Positions 26,997 through 36,146 of a stretch of 64,000 nt of DNA are shown one piece after another. Position 1 is the stretch's first letter, and each line of letters begins with the position of its first letter. Position numbers and translations under genes: made by a program. Under the pieces are notes generated by a model. That model made no database searches. It was not told the DNA's origin and saw only the letters and a list, made by a program, of their open reading frames with translations. Source of the DNA: an uncultured Shewanella sp. (GTDB lineage Bacteria > Pseudomonadota > Gammaproteobacteria > Enterobacterales > Shewanellaceae); NCBI GenBank assembly GCA_947503555.1, contig CANNEE010000004.1, positions 186,001 through 250,000 on the forward strand. The letters are read 5' to 3'.

Positions 26997-28085
26997 ATGA
27001 CTGACTCTACTAAAACGAACAAAACCAACAAGTCACTCTCCTATCTGCAGGCCGAGTTTGTCGATGAGGTGATCGAAAACTCAAATAAGGTACTTTCCCT
27101 CGATGCGGTATCTGAAAGTGCGGCGACAGTCGAGAGTAATGAGATTTTGCCTTCGTTTTCCTCAACCTTGGCTTTGTCACTCTTTGATGACAAACAGATG
27201 AGCACGTTAAGGTTGCTGATTGAGCATCTGGCCGAGTCGGTATTTATGGTTAACCTTGAAGGGAAGATAGAGTTTGCCAACGCTAAGGCGGCGCAGTTGT
27301 TGGGCTGTGCTAAGGCGGGACTTATTGGCGTGAGTTGGCAGAAGTTTTTAGCTAAATCCTTTCAAGGTTTGTATCAAGAGATGGTCAATAGTCATCTCTC
27401 TAACAAGTTGCCGATTCACCATGAGCCAAAAGAGATGACGCTGGTGGATATCGACGGCAGAAGTAAATATGTCGAGTTATCTATCTCCTATCTGCCAACG
27501 GCTACGCCGCGCTTCGTGCTTATTATGCGCGATCTCTCCCACCATAGAGCCGAATGTGAAGCCCTGCGCCTACTTGCGACGACAGATGGCCTGACCCAAT
27601 TGGCCAATCGCCGCTACTTTGATGAAGCTCTGTTAAGTCACTGGCAAGAGTGCCGTGCTAAGCATCGTCCTGTAGCCGTGGTGATTATCGATGTAGACCA
27701 TTTTAAAGTGTTTAACGATCAATTTGGCCATCTGCAGGGGGATGAATGTCTGCGTAAGATTGCCGATGCCATTAGCGCCGTAGTGCCAAAAGAGACGGGA
27801 ATGGGGCTAGCTTGCCGATATGGGGGGGAAGAGTTTGCGCTGATTTTACCTAATCACAACGCCCAGATGGCGCGAGTGGTTGCTGGCATGATTCAGCGCA
27901 ATATCAATAACCTGAGCTTTACCGATTTAGGCTTAGGTGAGCATGTTTCTGTGAGTGTCAGCCAAGGTATCGCCAGTGAAGTGAACGGTCAGTTCCGTAC
28001 TCCAGAGGCCCTATTATGCGCCGCCGATACTGCACTGTATCGTGCCAAATCTGAAGGTCGAGATAGAGTCAATCTAAGCTGCTAA
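26997..28085 (+). CDS. PAS-GGDEF diguanylate cyclase
   Basis: A 362-residue cytoplasmic protein. The N-terminal ~68 residues are unassigned, a PAS domain covers about 69-190 (LAESVFMVNLEGKIEFANA), and the C-terminal GGDEF domain has an intact active-site GGEEF at 276-280 and the IDVDHFK metal/substrate motif. It should make cyclic di-GMP. No RxxD inhibitory site is visible before GGEEF, so product feedback may be absent. A GGAGAAC site precedes the ATG. Single gene with a strong terminator. Confidence 0.9.
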   Translation: MTDSTKTNKTNKSLSYLQAEFVDEVIENSNKVLSLDAVSESAATVESNEILPSFSSTLALSLFDDKQMSTLRLLIEHLAESVFMVNLEGKIEFANAKAAQLLGCAKAGLIGVSWQKFLAKSFQGLYQEMVNSHLSNKLPIHHEPKEMTLVDIDGRSKYVELSISYLPTATPRFVLIMRDLSHHRAECEALRLLATTDGLTQLANRRYFDEALLSHWQECRAKHRPVAVVIIDVDHFKVFNDQFGHLQGDECLRKIADAISAVVPKETGMGLACRYGGEEFALILPNHNAQMARVVAGMIQRNINNLSFTDLGLGEHVSVSVSQGIASEVNGQFRTPEALLCAADTALYRAKSEGRDRVNLSC

Positions 28086-28159
28086 TTTGAGCAGTTAATT
28101 TTAGTTTTATATTGAGTTTCACCAGATCGGGATAGGCAAGCCATCGCTTGTCTCGTTTT

Positions 28160-28192
28160 ATGGGCTGACTTGCTCCAAGTCAGCCCATTTTT
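28160..28192 (+). terminator. Terminator of the diguanylate cyclase gene
   Basis: Perfect 13-bp stem ATGGGCTGACTTG/CAAGTCAGCCCAT with a 3-base loop and following T-run. Confidence 0.9.
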
Positions 28193-28306
28193 TATGCTTA
28201 ATCAGTATGATTGGTTTGCCAATGATGGAAGATGATTAGTGTATACTCTTGCGTAATTGGAAGCGTGAATCTGTTGTTTGAGAGTAAGTCCATTTTGAGT
28301 AACACA

Positions 28307-28801
28307 ATGAAAGCAAATTTAATTACCCGCAAAGGCTGGCAGGCGTTAGATAAAGAATTAAAATACCTGTGGAAAGAGTATCGCCCTGAAATTACTAAGA
28401 AAGTACAGGAGGCTGCGGCTCAAGGTGATAGGTCAGAGAACGCGGATTACACTTATAACAAAAGGCTATTAAGACAAATCGATAGTCGTGTCAGATACCT
28501 AGTCAAACGGGTTGAAGAGCTTAAAATTGTCGATTATTCGCCGCAACAGGAAGGCAAAGTTTATTTCGGTGCCTGGGTTGAGCTTGAAAATGAAGCTGGT
28601 GAGATAGTGCAGTATCGTATTGTGGGCAAAGATGAGCTGGATACTAAGCTAGGTTATATCACCATAGATTCTCCCATGGCGCGAGCGTTGATAGGTAAGC
28701 AAGTGGATGACGAAGTCATAGTGCAAACCCCTTCGGGTGCCAAGGAGTGGTACATTAATCGTATTCAATATCAAGCCTTTGATGCATCATTAGATGAATA
28801 G
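28307..28801 (+). CDS. greB: Transcription elongation factor GreB
   Basis: A 164-residue GreB. The N-terminal coiled coil carries the acidic tip (GDRSENADYTYNKR) that reaches into the RNA polymerase secondary channel to stimulate cleavage of backtracked RNA. The KIVDYSPQQEGKVYFGAWVE segment and C-terminal FKBP-like domain follow. The start MKANLITRKGW matches the family; the frame is open 25 codons further upstream but those residues are not GreB-like. Confidence 0.95.
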   Translation: MKANLITRKGWQALDKELKYLWKEYRPEITKKVQEAAAQGDRSENADYTYNKRLLRQIDSRVRYLVKRVEELKIVDYSPQQEGKVYFGAWVELENEAGEIVQYRIVGKDELDTKLGYITIDSPMARALIGKQVDDEVIVQTPSGAKEWYINRIQYQAFDASLDE

Positions 28802-29187
28802 TGTCGCTTTTTAATTAGTGATGAGATCTAGTGGTAATTTTTACTTTAAAATTCAAACTTCTTTCTTCGCTGTGGTATCTTTGCTGCAATTGTTAGGGTC
28901 TGTTGAGCTTTCAAGGTTGTTTTTGCAGCCGTTTACAGCGTCCGCGATTCAATGGCATTTTCTTATTGTTGAACGAGCATTCACTTAGATCGCTAAGCTT
29001 CACCTCGTTCGTCGCGATAAAATGCCATTGAATGAGCGCAAAAACTAATCAGCAAAGAACGACAGATCCTAGTAGGTAAGCTAGGTGAAGTTATTCTATT
29101 CTTTTAACTAACTTAAAATGGAATAACTCCTGCCTTATAGCGAATAGCATAGGTTCCATTATTTACTAAATCAGGCTCTACACTCTT
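28802..29187. other. Intergenic region greB-tex
   Basis: Nearly half of this gap is the MITE-like repeat at 28894-29071. The remainder shows no gene; the tex promoter presumably lies in 29072-29187. Confidence 0.6.
28894..29071. mobile_element. MITE-like repeat, copy A (internally deleted)
   Basis: A 178-bp non-coding element flanked by TA on each side. The ends are imperfect inverted repeats (TAGGGTCTGTTGAGCTTT and AAAGAACGACAGATCCTA). Inside, ATTCAATGGCATTTT (28947-28961) and AAAATGCCATTGAAT (29019-29033) are perfectly complementary. It matches copy B (61667-61936) at both ends but lacks about 90 bp of its interior. No transposase is present, so it could only have been moved in trans. Confidence 0.75.
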
Positions 29188-31530
29188 ATGCCCAATATTG
29201 CTCAAACCTTAGCTCAAGAACTTAATGTCCGTGAGCAACAAGTGATTGCGACTATAGCCCTACTCGACGATGGCGCAACCGTGCCTTTTGTGGCGCGATA
29301 TAGAAAAGAAGCCACAGGTGGCTTAGACGACACTCAACTGCGCACGCTAGATAGCCGTTTAATTTATTTGCGTGATATGGAAGATAGACGCAAGGTGATC
29401 CTCTCCAGCATTGAAGCTCAGGGCAAAATGACCGATGAGCTGAAAAATGCGATTAACCTTGCCGATAGCAAAACACGCCTAGAAGATCTTTATCTCCCTT
29501 TTAAACCTAAGCGTAGAACCAAAGGTCAAATAGCCATTGAAGCAGGTCTAGAGCCGTTGGCCGAGCGACTGCTTAGCAATCGTCAGTTGGACTGTGAGCA
29601 GGAAGCGGCGAAATTTATCAATCCAGAAGCTAAGTTTGCAGACACTAAAGCTGTATTGGATGGTGCTCGCTATATTTTGATGGAGCGTTTTGCCGAAGAT
29701 GCTGAATTATTGCAGAAAGTACGCGGGCATTTAAAGCAAAATGCTGTGCTTGAAAGCCGTGTGATTAAGGGCAAAGAGCAGGAAGGTGCAAAGTTTAGAG
29801 ATTACTTTGAGCATAGCGAAAAGCTGACTAAAGTGCCGTCTCACCGCGCCCTTGCCATGCTGCGCGGCCGTAATGAAGGCGTATTAAGCCTGACCATGAA
29901 TTCAGATGGCGACGCCGAGGCTAAACAGTCGAGTTATTGCGAAGTGATTATCGCCGAGCACTTTAACCTTAAGCTGACCGACTCTTCTGTGGATACTTGG
30001 CTTAAGAGTGTGGTCAATGCCACTTGGCGAGTCAAAATTGGTTTGCAGATGGAAACCGAGTTCATTGCTCGTTTACGTGAGCAAGCCGAAGAAGAAGCGA
30101 TTAATGTTTTTGCCCGTAACTTAGGCGATCTCATTATGGCAGCGCCAGCGGGGGCAAAGGCGACAATGGGTCTCGATCCCGGCCTACGTACAGGTGTCAA
30201 GGTGGCAGTGGTCAACAATACAGGTAAGTTGATGGCTCACACCACTATCTTTCCTCACGCGCCGCAAAATCAGTGGGATAAATCTGTGCGTACCTTAGCG
30301 AATCTTGCCAAGATGCATAAGGTGGAATTGATTGCCGTGGGTAATGGTACCGCTTCGCGCGAAACCGATAAGTTAGCGGGGGAGTTGATCGCTGCGGTGA
30401 AAGAGTCAAACCCAAGTATCACCAAGGTGATGGTGAGTGAGGCTGGAGCGTCTGTTTATTCGGCTTCTGAGCTGGCATCTCAGGAGTTTCCTGATTTAGA
30501 TGTGTCGATTCGTGGTGCCGTCTCTATTGCGCGTCGCCTACAAGATCCATTGGCAGAGCTAGTGAAAATCGAACCTAAGTCTATCGGTGTCGGCCAGTAT
30601 CAGCATGACGTTAGCCAAAGTCAGTTGTCAGCCTCACTTGAAGCTGTAGTTGAAGATTGTGTAAACGCAGTGGGCGTGGATGTGAATATGGCATCGGCGG
30701 CGTTGTTATCTCAGGTAGCAGGATTAAATAAAACGCTGGCGCGAAATATTGTGGATTACCGTGATGAGCATGGCCAGTTCACTAACCGTAAACAACTGCT
30801 AAAAGTGGCTCGACTTGGGCCTAAAGCCTATGAGCAGGCGGCTGGCTTTATGCGCATCTCAGGCGGAGACAATCCACTAGATGGCTCGGCTGTGCACCCT
30901 GAGGCTTATACTCTGGTTGAGTCTATTGCTAAGACGAAACAGATTAGTGTCTCTGAGCTAATTGGGAATACTGAGCTGCTAAAGGCTGCCAATGCGAGTG
31001 ACTTTACTAATGAGCAGTTTGGTTTGCCGACGGTAACAGATATTCTTGCGGAACTAGATAAGCCTGGACGTGACCCTCGTGGTGAGTTTAAAACCGCGGC
31101 CTTTAAAGAAGGGGTTGAGGAGCTAAAAGATCTTAAGCTTGAGATGGTGCTGGAAGGCGTGGTGACCAATGTGACTAACTTTGGCGCTTTTGTCGATGTG
31201 GGTGTGCATCAAGATGGCTTAGTCCATATCTCTTCACTGACCGACAAGTTTGTTAGCGACCCTCACACAGTGGTTAAAGCCGGTGATGTGGTCAAGGTGA
31301 AGGTGACTCAACTTGATATTGAACGCCGCCGAATTGGCCTGAGCATGCGACTCGATGAGAAGGTGTCCCATAAACCTAATCATAAAGGGCTGCATCAAGC
31401 TAAGCCGCAAAATAAGGCGGGTGGTCACAAAAATCATCAGCAAAAATCACATGCAAAACAGCCTAAGCAACCTGCAAATGCGGCTATGGGTAATGCCTTT
31501 GCCGATGCTTTTGCCAAGCTGAAAAAGTAA
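29188..31530 (+). CDS. tex: Tex family RNA-binding transcription accessory protein
   Basis: A 780-residue Tex (YhgF). The N-terminal helical domain opens [16 protein letters not shown] and includes [21 protein letters not shown]. The YqgF-like nuclease fold carries [15 protein letters not shown]. Helix-hairpin-helix repeats follow ([34 protein letters not shown]). A C-terminal S1 domain ([19 protein letters not shown]) binds RNA, and the last 50 residues are a Lys/Gln/His-rich tail. Tex is a broadly conserved nucleic-acid-binding factor linked to transcription quality. It ends at a strong hairpin. Confidence 0.95.
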   Translation: MPNIAQTLAQELNVREQQVIATIALLDDGATVPFVARYRKEATGGLDDTQLRTLDSRLIYLRDMEDRRKVILSSIEAQGKMTDELKNAINLADSKTRLEDLYLPFKPKRRTKGQIAIEAGLEPLAERLLSNRQLDCEQEAAKFINPEAKFADTKAVLDGARYILMERFAEDAELLQKVRGHLKQNAVLESRVIKGKEQEGAKFRDYFEHSEKLTKVPSHRALAMLRGRNEGVLSLTMNSDGDAEAKQSSYCEVIIAEHFNLKLTDSSVDTWLKSVVNATWRVKIGLQMETEFIARLREQAEEEAINVFARNLGDLIMAAPAGAKATMGLDPGLRTGVKVAVVNNTGKLMAHTTIFPHAPQNQWDKSVRTLANLAKMHKVELIAVGNGTASRETDKLAGELIAAVKESNPSITKVMVSEAGASVYSASELASQEFPDLDVSIRGAVSIARRLQDPLAELVKIEPKSIGVGQYQHDVSQSQLSASLEAVVEDCVNAVGVDVNMASAALLSQVAGLNKTLARNIVDYRDEHGQFTNRKQLLKVARLGPKAYEQAAGFMRISGGDNPLDGSAVHPEAYTLVESIAKTKQISVSELIGNTELLKAANASDFTNEQFGLPTVTDILAELDKPGRDPRGEFKTAAFKEGVEELKDLKLEMVLEGVVTNVTNFGAFVDVGVHQDGLVHISSLTDKFVSDPHTVVKAGDVVKVKVTQLDIERRRIGLSMRLDEKVSHKPNHKGLHQAKPQNKAGGHKNHQQKSHAKQPKQPANAAMGNAFADAFAKLKK

Positions 31531-31962
31531 CCGTATTACTATTCGATTATAGGCCAGCCTATATTGCTATAGGTTGGCCTATTTTATTTCTTGCCGACTC
31601 CCGCTTCTTCCCTTGATAGCTACTCTATTAGCGCACAACTCTTTTCAATTTATCTATGAATGACATCAAGCTGAGGCTAAGGATGTTGCTTTTCACCTTT
31701 TTTACATCCTAGTTACGATAATCTTCGCAAGTTAGGAATTTAATTACTTTGTTTTAAGTGACTTTTGGTGTGTGGCAGTCATTTGTATTGCATTTGGTTA
31801 TACGTCAAAACCCTATAGCATGCGGTCTGTGGCGGATTCAAATAATTCAAGAGCTAAATTGTAATTTTGTATATTAGTTTGTAACATTTGAAACTTTCTT
31901 GTCACCCAAAAGTCTTACCTTGTGCCAATTTTGGTTCAAAGAAGCAACTTGAGGTTAATTTA
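31531..31962. other. Intergenic region tex - sulfatase gene
   Basis: Contains the tex terminator (31549-31590) and then about 370 bp with no recognised element; promoter sequences for the 31963 gene must lie here. Confidence 0.5.
31549..31590 (+). terminator. Terminator of tex
   Basis: 14-bp stem ATAGGCCAGCCTAT / ATAGGTTGGCCTAT (G-T pairs allowed) followed by TTTTATTT. Confidence 0.85.
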
Positions 31963-33903
31963 ATGCTATCTCGCGAAAAATCGAGAGGCCCTTTTACTGG
32001 GATTCTAATCTTCTGTCTTATTGCCCTCGTGATTACCTCTGGGAGTCGTTTGGGCCTTAGCTTATGGCAGTTTGAACGTGTGGCCGAAGCAGGAGGCTGG
32101 GGACATCTGTTTTTACAAGGGTTGCGAGTGGATATTGCAACCCTTTGCTGGTTATGGGGGATTGCCGCTTTAGGTACAGCTCTGTTTGGCGGTAACTCTG
32201 GATTGGGCAGAGTGTGGACACCGATTTTAAGACTGTGGTTGACATTTGGATTATGGTTAATTGTCTTCCTAGAAACTTCGACACCATCCTTTATTGATGA
32301 GTATGGCATTAGACCTAATCGACTTTATGTTGAGTACCTGATTTATCCTAAAGAAGTGATGTCCATGTTGTGGTCAAGCCGTAAGTTTGAGCTTTTCCTA
32401 TCGGCGTTAATCTCGATAGTCACTATATGGAGTGGTTGGCAACTGAGCGGTAAGTTAACCCGTAATGTGGTTTATCCTCGTTGGTATTGGCGTCCTGTGC
32501 TTGGTTTCTTTGTTCTGGTTGTCGCCGTTGCAGGTGCTCGCTCAACGCTAGGTCACAGACCCTTAAACCCTGCTATGGTTTCCTATGTGGACGATCCCTT
32601 GGTTAATTCACTAGTGATTAACTCTGGTTATTCATTAACTTTTGCGATTACCGCTATGGGTGATGAAGCCGATGCTGCCAAGATTTATGGCGCTTTGGAT
32701 GAAGGCGAGATCATCGATATTATTCGTAAAGAAAGTGGCAGAGCGACTCAAGACTTTAAGTCCAATGATGTGCCTAGCGCGACCTATAATCAGGCCGTGT
32801 ATCAGGGCAAGCCTAAGAATCTAGTCATCATTTTGCAGGAGAGCCTAGGGGCTCGTTTTGTGGGAAGCCTAGGCGGATTGCCGCTGACTCCGAATATTGA
32901 TGAATTATCAAAAGAAGGTTGGTACTTCGACAGGCTTTATGCCACGGGTACACGTTCTGTGCGTGGTATTGAAGCTGTGACCACTGGCTTTACTCCGACG
33001 CCCGCTCGCTCAGTAGTGAAACTAGGTAAGAGCCAGACTGACTTCTTTACTATTGCATCGTTACTTAAACGCCATGGCTATACCACTCAGTTTGTTTACG
33101 GTGGAGAGAGTCATTTCGATAATATGCGTAGTTTCTTCTTAGGTAATGGTTTTACTAGCATTATTGAAGAGAAAGATTACACCTCTCCGAGTTTTGTTGG
33201 TTCATGGGGCGTATCCGATGAAGATCTGATGCGTAAGGCTGATAGTGAATTCAAACGTCTCTACTCGGAAGGTAAACCTTTCTTCAGTCTAGTGTTTAGT
33301 TCTAGTAACCATGAGCCCTTTGAGTTCCCTGATGGCAAGATAGATCTCTATGAAGAGCCTAAGCAAACTCGTAATAATGCGGCTAAATATGCTGACTATG
33401 CTGTGGGTGAGTTTTTCAAGCTGGCGAAAAAAGCTGATTACTGGAAAGACACGGTTTTCTTAGTGGTAGCAGATCATGATAGTCGCGTCGGTGGCGCGGA
33501 TCTTGTGCCTATTTCTCGCTTTAGGATCCCTGGGCTGATTATCGCTGATGGCGTCGAGCCTAAACGGGATGAGCGTGTGGTCAGCCAAATTGATCTAGCC
33601 CCAACTCTGCTGTCATTAATGGGCGTATCCGATAGTTATCCTATGCTGGGTAAAGATTTGAATCGCGTAGCAGAAGATTGGCCGGGACGCGCCATGATGC
33701 AGTATGACAAGAACTTTGCTCTGATGAAGGGAGACGATGTCGTCATTTTACAACCTGAGAAGCAACCAACTGGTTATGTTTATGATAATGCCAGTGAAAC
33801 CTTGACCCCTAAAAAGCAAAGTAAAGAGCTTGAAAAGTCGGCGTTGGGTATCGCTTTATGGGGCAGTCTCGCCTATCAGAAAGGGTTGCATAGATTGCTT
33901 TAA
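31963..33903 (+). CDS. LTA synthase family membrane sulfatase-fold protein
   Basis: About 646 residues. The N-terminal part has four to five membrane segments. The C-terminal part is an alkaline-phosphatase/sulfatase-fold domain with ILQESLGARF (metal site), a nucleophile region near ATGTRSVRGIEA (Thr) and VVADHDSRVG (metal ligands). This family transfers phosphoglycerol or related headgroups to cell-surface glycans or lipids. The start at 31963 has GAGG eight bases upstream and begins MLSREKSRG; the frame is open 25 codons further upstream. The exact product in a Gram-negative is unknown. Confidence 0.85.
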   Translation: MLSREKSRGPFTGILIFCLIALVITSGSRLGLSLWQFERVAEAGGWGHLFLQGLRVDIATLCWLWGIAALGTALFGGNSGLGRVWTPILRLWLTFGLWLIVFLETSTPSFIDEYGIRPNRLYVEYLIYPKEVMSMLWSSRKFELFLSALISIVTIWSGWQLSGKLTRNVVYPRWYWRPVLGFFVLVVAVAGARSTLGHRPLNPAMVSYVDDPLVNSLVINSGYSLTFAITAMGDEADAAKIYGALDEGEIIDIIRKESGRATQDFKSNDVPSATYNQAVYQGKPKNLVIILQESLGARFVGSLGGLPLTPNIDELSKEGWYFDRLYATGTRSVRGIEAVTTGFTPTPARSVVKLGKSQTDFFTIASLLKRHGYTTQFVYGGESHFDNMRSFFLGNGFTSIIEEKDYTSPSFVGSWGVSDEDLMRKADSEFKRLYSEGKPFFSLVFSSSNHEPFEFPDGKIDLYEEPKQTRNNAAKYADYAVGEFFKLAKKADYWKDTVFLVVADHDSRVGGADLVPISRFRIPGLIIADGVEPKRDERVVSQIDLAPTLLSLMGVSDSYPMLGKDLNRVAEDWPGRAMMQYDKNFALMKGDDVVILQPEKQPTGYVYDNASETLTPKKQSKELEKSALGIALWGSLAYQKGLHRLL

Positions 33904-33924
33904 TTTAGTGTTCTTCACTGATAG

Positions 33925-33960
33925 AAAGCCCATCTTCAAATGATTTGAAGATGGGCTTTT
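33925..33960 (+). terminator. Terminator of the sulfatase-fold gene
   Basis: Perfect stem of about 16 bp (AAAGCCCATCTTCAAA / TTTGAAGATGGGCTTT) with a 3-base loop and following T. Confidence 0.9.
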
Positions 33961-34001
33961 GTCATCTGGTGATTATTTTAATAAGGTTCTTTGCTTTAGG
34001 C

Positions 34002-34508
34002 CTAGCCCCAGTCAGAAATACTAGCCGGCATATTAGGCTCAGTTTGCGATTGGTAGAACTGACCTATGCGTTGACCAAACTCTTGATAGAAAGCCATAGT
34101 CTTATCATCAACTAACACAGGGGTTTTGTGCTCGTGTTGCGGAACCGGCTTGGTCTGGGGAGATGTTTGAAGGCGAATATCCTTACGCTGCAGTGCAGGC
34201 TTAGATGGTAAGTTCTTTCTTAGTTGCGCCAGCAGCCTATCGCCCTGAGATTTACTTTTTTGTTCTTGCTGCTGGTGTTGCTCAGAGCCTTGCTGTTGCT
34301 GCTTTTGCTGGACTTTGTCTAGCAGTTTAGCATTGGCTTGCTCGGCAGAACGTTCATTTTGCGGGTTGAAGCTTCGTTCTTCATGACCCTTGGTGGCTTC
34401 CTTGGGGGGAATAATTGGTGGGCGCTGCTGGTTATCTATCCGCGCAGAGTCAGTTGCAACATTGGATGTTGCAATTGGCACTTGAGGATAGTTAGTGGGG
34501 ACCAGCAT
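34002..34508 (-). CDS. Gln-rich hypothetical protein
   Basis: A 168-residue protein with no recognised domain. The middle (about residues 55-95) is dominated by Gln with Lys and Glu and is probably disordered or coiled coil. The C-terminus has a better-ordered patch (KTMAFYQEFGQRIGQFYQSQ) ending ISDWG. No signal peptide or membrane segment. Codon use looks like its neighbours. It lies alone between the sulfatase-fold gene and bioH, and nothing points to a function. Confidence 0.6.
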   Translation of the reverse strand: MLVPTNYPQVPIATSNVATDSARIDNQQRPPIIPPKEATKGHEERSFNPQNERSAEQANAKLLDKVQQKQQQQGSEQHQQQEQKSKSQGDRLLAQLRKNLPSKPALQRKDIRLQTSPQTKPVPQHEHKTPVLVDDKTMAFYQEFGQRIGQFYQSQTEPNMPASISDWG

Positions 34509-34611
34509 AATTTAGCTCCAGTTTGATATGGTTAAATTCTAACCAAAAATGGTTAGGAAATAAAGCTGGCCCTTGGGATTAATCCAAGTTTTTTATCAAT
34601 TTGTTAACAAC

Positions 34612-35403
34612 CTAGGAGTGTTGTTCTAGCCAAGGTAGTAATGCTTGAAAAAAGCTTTCTGGATGGGAGATGAAAGGTGCGTGAGAAGCCCTTGGAAAGA
34701 CAACATCTTCAATATTATCTTTCTGTGTTGCTAGCTTCTTGTGAGTCTTATTAGGAACTAGGCTATCTAGCCGTCCCCATAACCTTAACCAAGGTTGTTC
34801 TATTTCATTGATTTCAGAACGAAGATCGACCTGTTCAAGTAGTTTGAGCCCTTGGGTGAGCACCGCTTCTGTCGGCATCTCTTTGGCTAAAACGAGTTTT
34901 CGGATTTGCTGAATATCCTGTTTTGCGTGTTCGCTACCCATGGCCTGAATCGCGAGGAATCTGTCTATGGTTTTGGTAGGATCTTGTCCTAGCTGAGTAA
35001 AGAATTGCTGCAATACCTTAGGTGCTATGCCTGGCCAGCTTTCCTCCTCTCTGGCAACAAAACAGGGAGAGGAGGCTATGGTAACTAATGCTGAAACTCG
35101 CTCTGGGTAACGAATTGCCGCTTTGGTTGCGACTAGGCCACCTAACGACCATCCCATCCAAATAGCCTGCTCTGGGACTTGCTTCATTATGGCGTCGAGC
35201 CAATCATCCAAATCACCTGTAACCGCTTGGCTATGACCAAATCCCGGTAGGTCGACATAGTGGACGTTATAATTAGCCAATGCATTGTGCATAGGAGCAA
35301 AAATACCGGAATTGACACCCCAGCCATGAAGGATGACGAGACTTGTACCTTGACCTAAAGTTTCTATATGAAGTGGCTTATCTGTCAAAACGGTTACCTG
35401 CAA
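34612..35403 (-). CDS. bioH: BioH pimeloyl-ACP methyl ester esterase
   Basis: A 263-residue alpha/beta hydrolase. Nucleophile motif GWSLGG, catalytic Asp near LWGRLDSLVP and His in RASHAPFISHPE match BioH, which releases pimeloyl-ACP for biotin synthesis. No in-frame ATG opens the protein. The first start is TTG (35403), and a second TTG at residue 6 (35388), giving MTDKPLHIETLGQG behind CAGG, is equally plausible. The divergent comF gene starts only 15 bases away, so the two share one promoter region. Confidence 0.88.
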   Translation of the reverse strand: MQVTVLTDKPLHIETLGQGTSLVILHGWGVNSGIFAPMHNALANYNVHYVDLPGFGHSQAVTGDLDDWLDAIMKQVPEQAIWMGWSLGGLVATKAAIRYPERVSALVTIASSPCFVAREEESWPGIAPKVLQQFFTQLGQDPTKTIDRFLAIQAMGSEHAKQDIQQIRKLVLAKEMPTEAVLTQGLKLLEQVDLRSEINEIEQPWLRLWGRLDSLVPNKTHKKLATQKDNIEDVVFPRASHAPFISHPESFFQALLPWLEQHS

Positions 35404-35418
35404 TAATGGAGCATTAAT

Positions 35419-36138
35419 ATGGATATTTTGGCTAGGATGGCCAAGTTGCTGTTGGGCATTTTACCCAATCGCTGCCTCTTGTGTCATCAGCAGGTGTTGG
35501 GTGATTTAAGTGGAGTGTGTGAGTACTGTCTGAAGGCAACAGTTTATCAACAACCTACTTGTTTAGGCTGTGGCAAAACGATGGTACAACAACTTGAGTA
35601 TTGCGGCGCTTGCACTAAAGCTATGCCTTTGAAAGTGGTGGCACCCTGCAGTTACCACTCTCATTTGGGGCCCTTAATTGCGGGTCTTAAATATCGGCAG
35701 GAATTTGCAATTGTGCCGCCGCTGGTTAGGGCATTATGTGAACGAATAGATAAGCTAGTAGTCGCGCAACAAATCGTATTACCTCAAGTATTGGTACCTG
35801 TGCCCCTGCATCATAATCGCTTAAGAAGTCGAGGTTTTAATCAGGCATGGATTATTGCCAAAGAGGTCAGTAAGCAGATTCATTTGCCAGTAGTGGCTGA
35901 TGTTTTAAGCCGCACATTAGATACACCAGCTCAGGCGGGGCTATCAGGAAAACAGAGGCGTAGGAATCTAACCGGCGCCTTTGCTCTACCAATAGATTTT
36001 CCCTATCAGCGTATTGCCTTAATCGATGATGTGGTAACCACAGGGACTACAGTTGCTGAAATTTCGCGCCTATTTCAGCGACAGGGTGTTCATGTTCAGG
36101 TTTGGTGCCTTGCAAGGGCAGAGGCACCCAATTTGTAA
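35419..36138 (+). CDS. ComF/GntX family protein
   Basis: A 239-residue protein with N-terminal cysteine pairs (CLLCHQQ, CEYC, CLGCGK, CGAC), which likely bind zinc, and a phosphoribosyltransferase domain (LVPVPLHHNRLRSRGFNQA, ALIDDVVTTGTTV). In competent bacteria ComF acts in DNA uptake; in E. coli the homolog GntX is linked to use of DNA as a nutrient. bioH-comF divergence is a typical gammaproteobacterial order. GGAG lies seven bases before the ATG. Confidence 0.9.
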   Translation: MDILARMAKLLLGILPNRCLLCHQQVLGDLSGVCEYCLKATVYQQPTCLGCGKTMVQQLEYCGACTKAMPLKVVAPCSYHSHLGPLIAGLKYRQEFAIVPPLVRALCERIDKLVVAQQIVLPQVLVPVPLHHNRLRSRGFNQAWIIAKEVSKQIHLPVVADVLSRTLDTPAQAGLSGKQRRRNLTGAFALPIDFPYQRIALIDDVVTTGTTVAEISRLFQRQGVHVQVWCLARAEAPNL

Positions 36139-36146
36139 TGTCCTTG

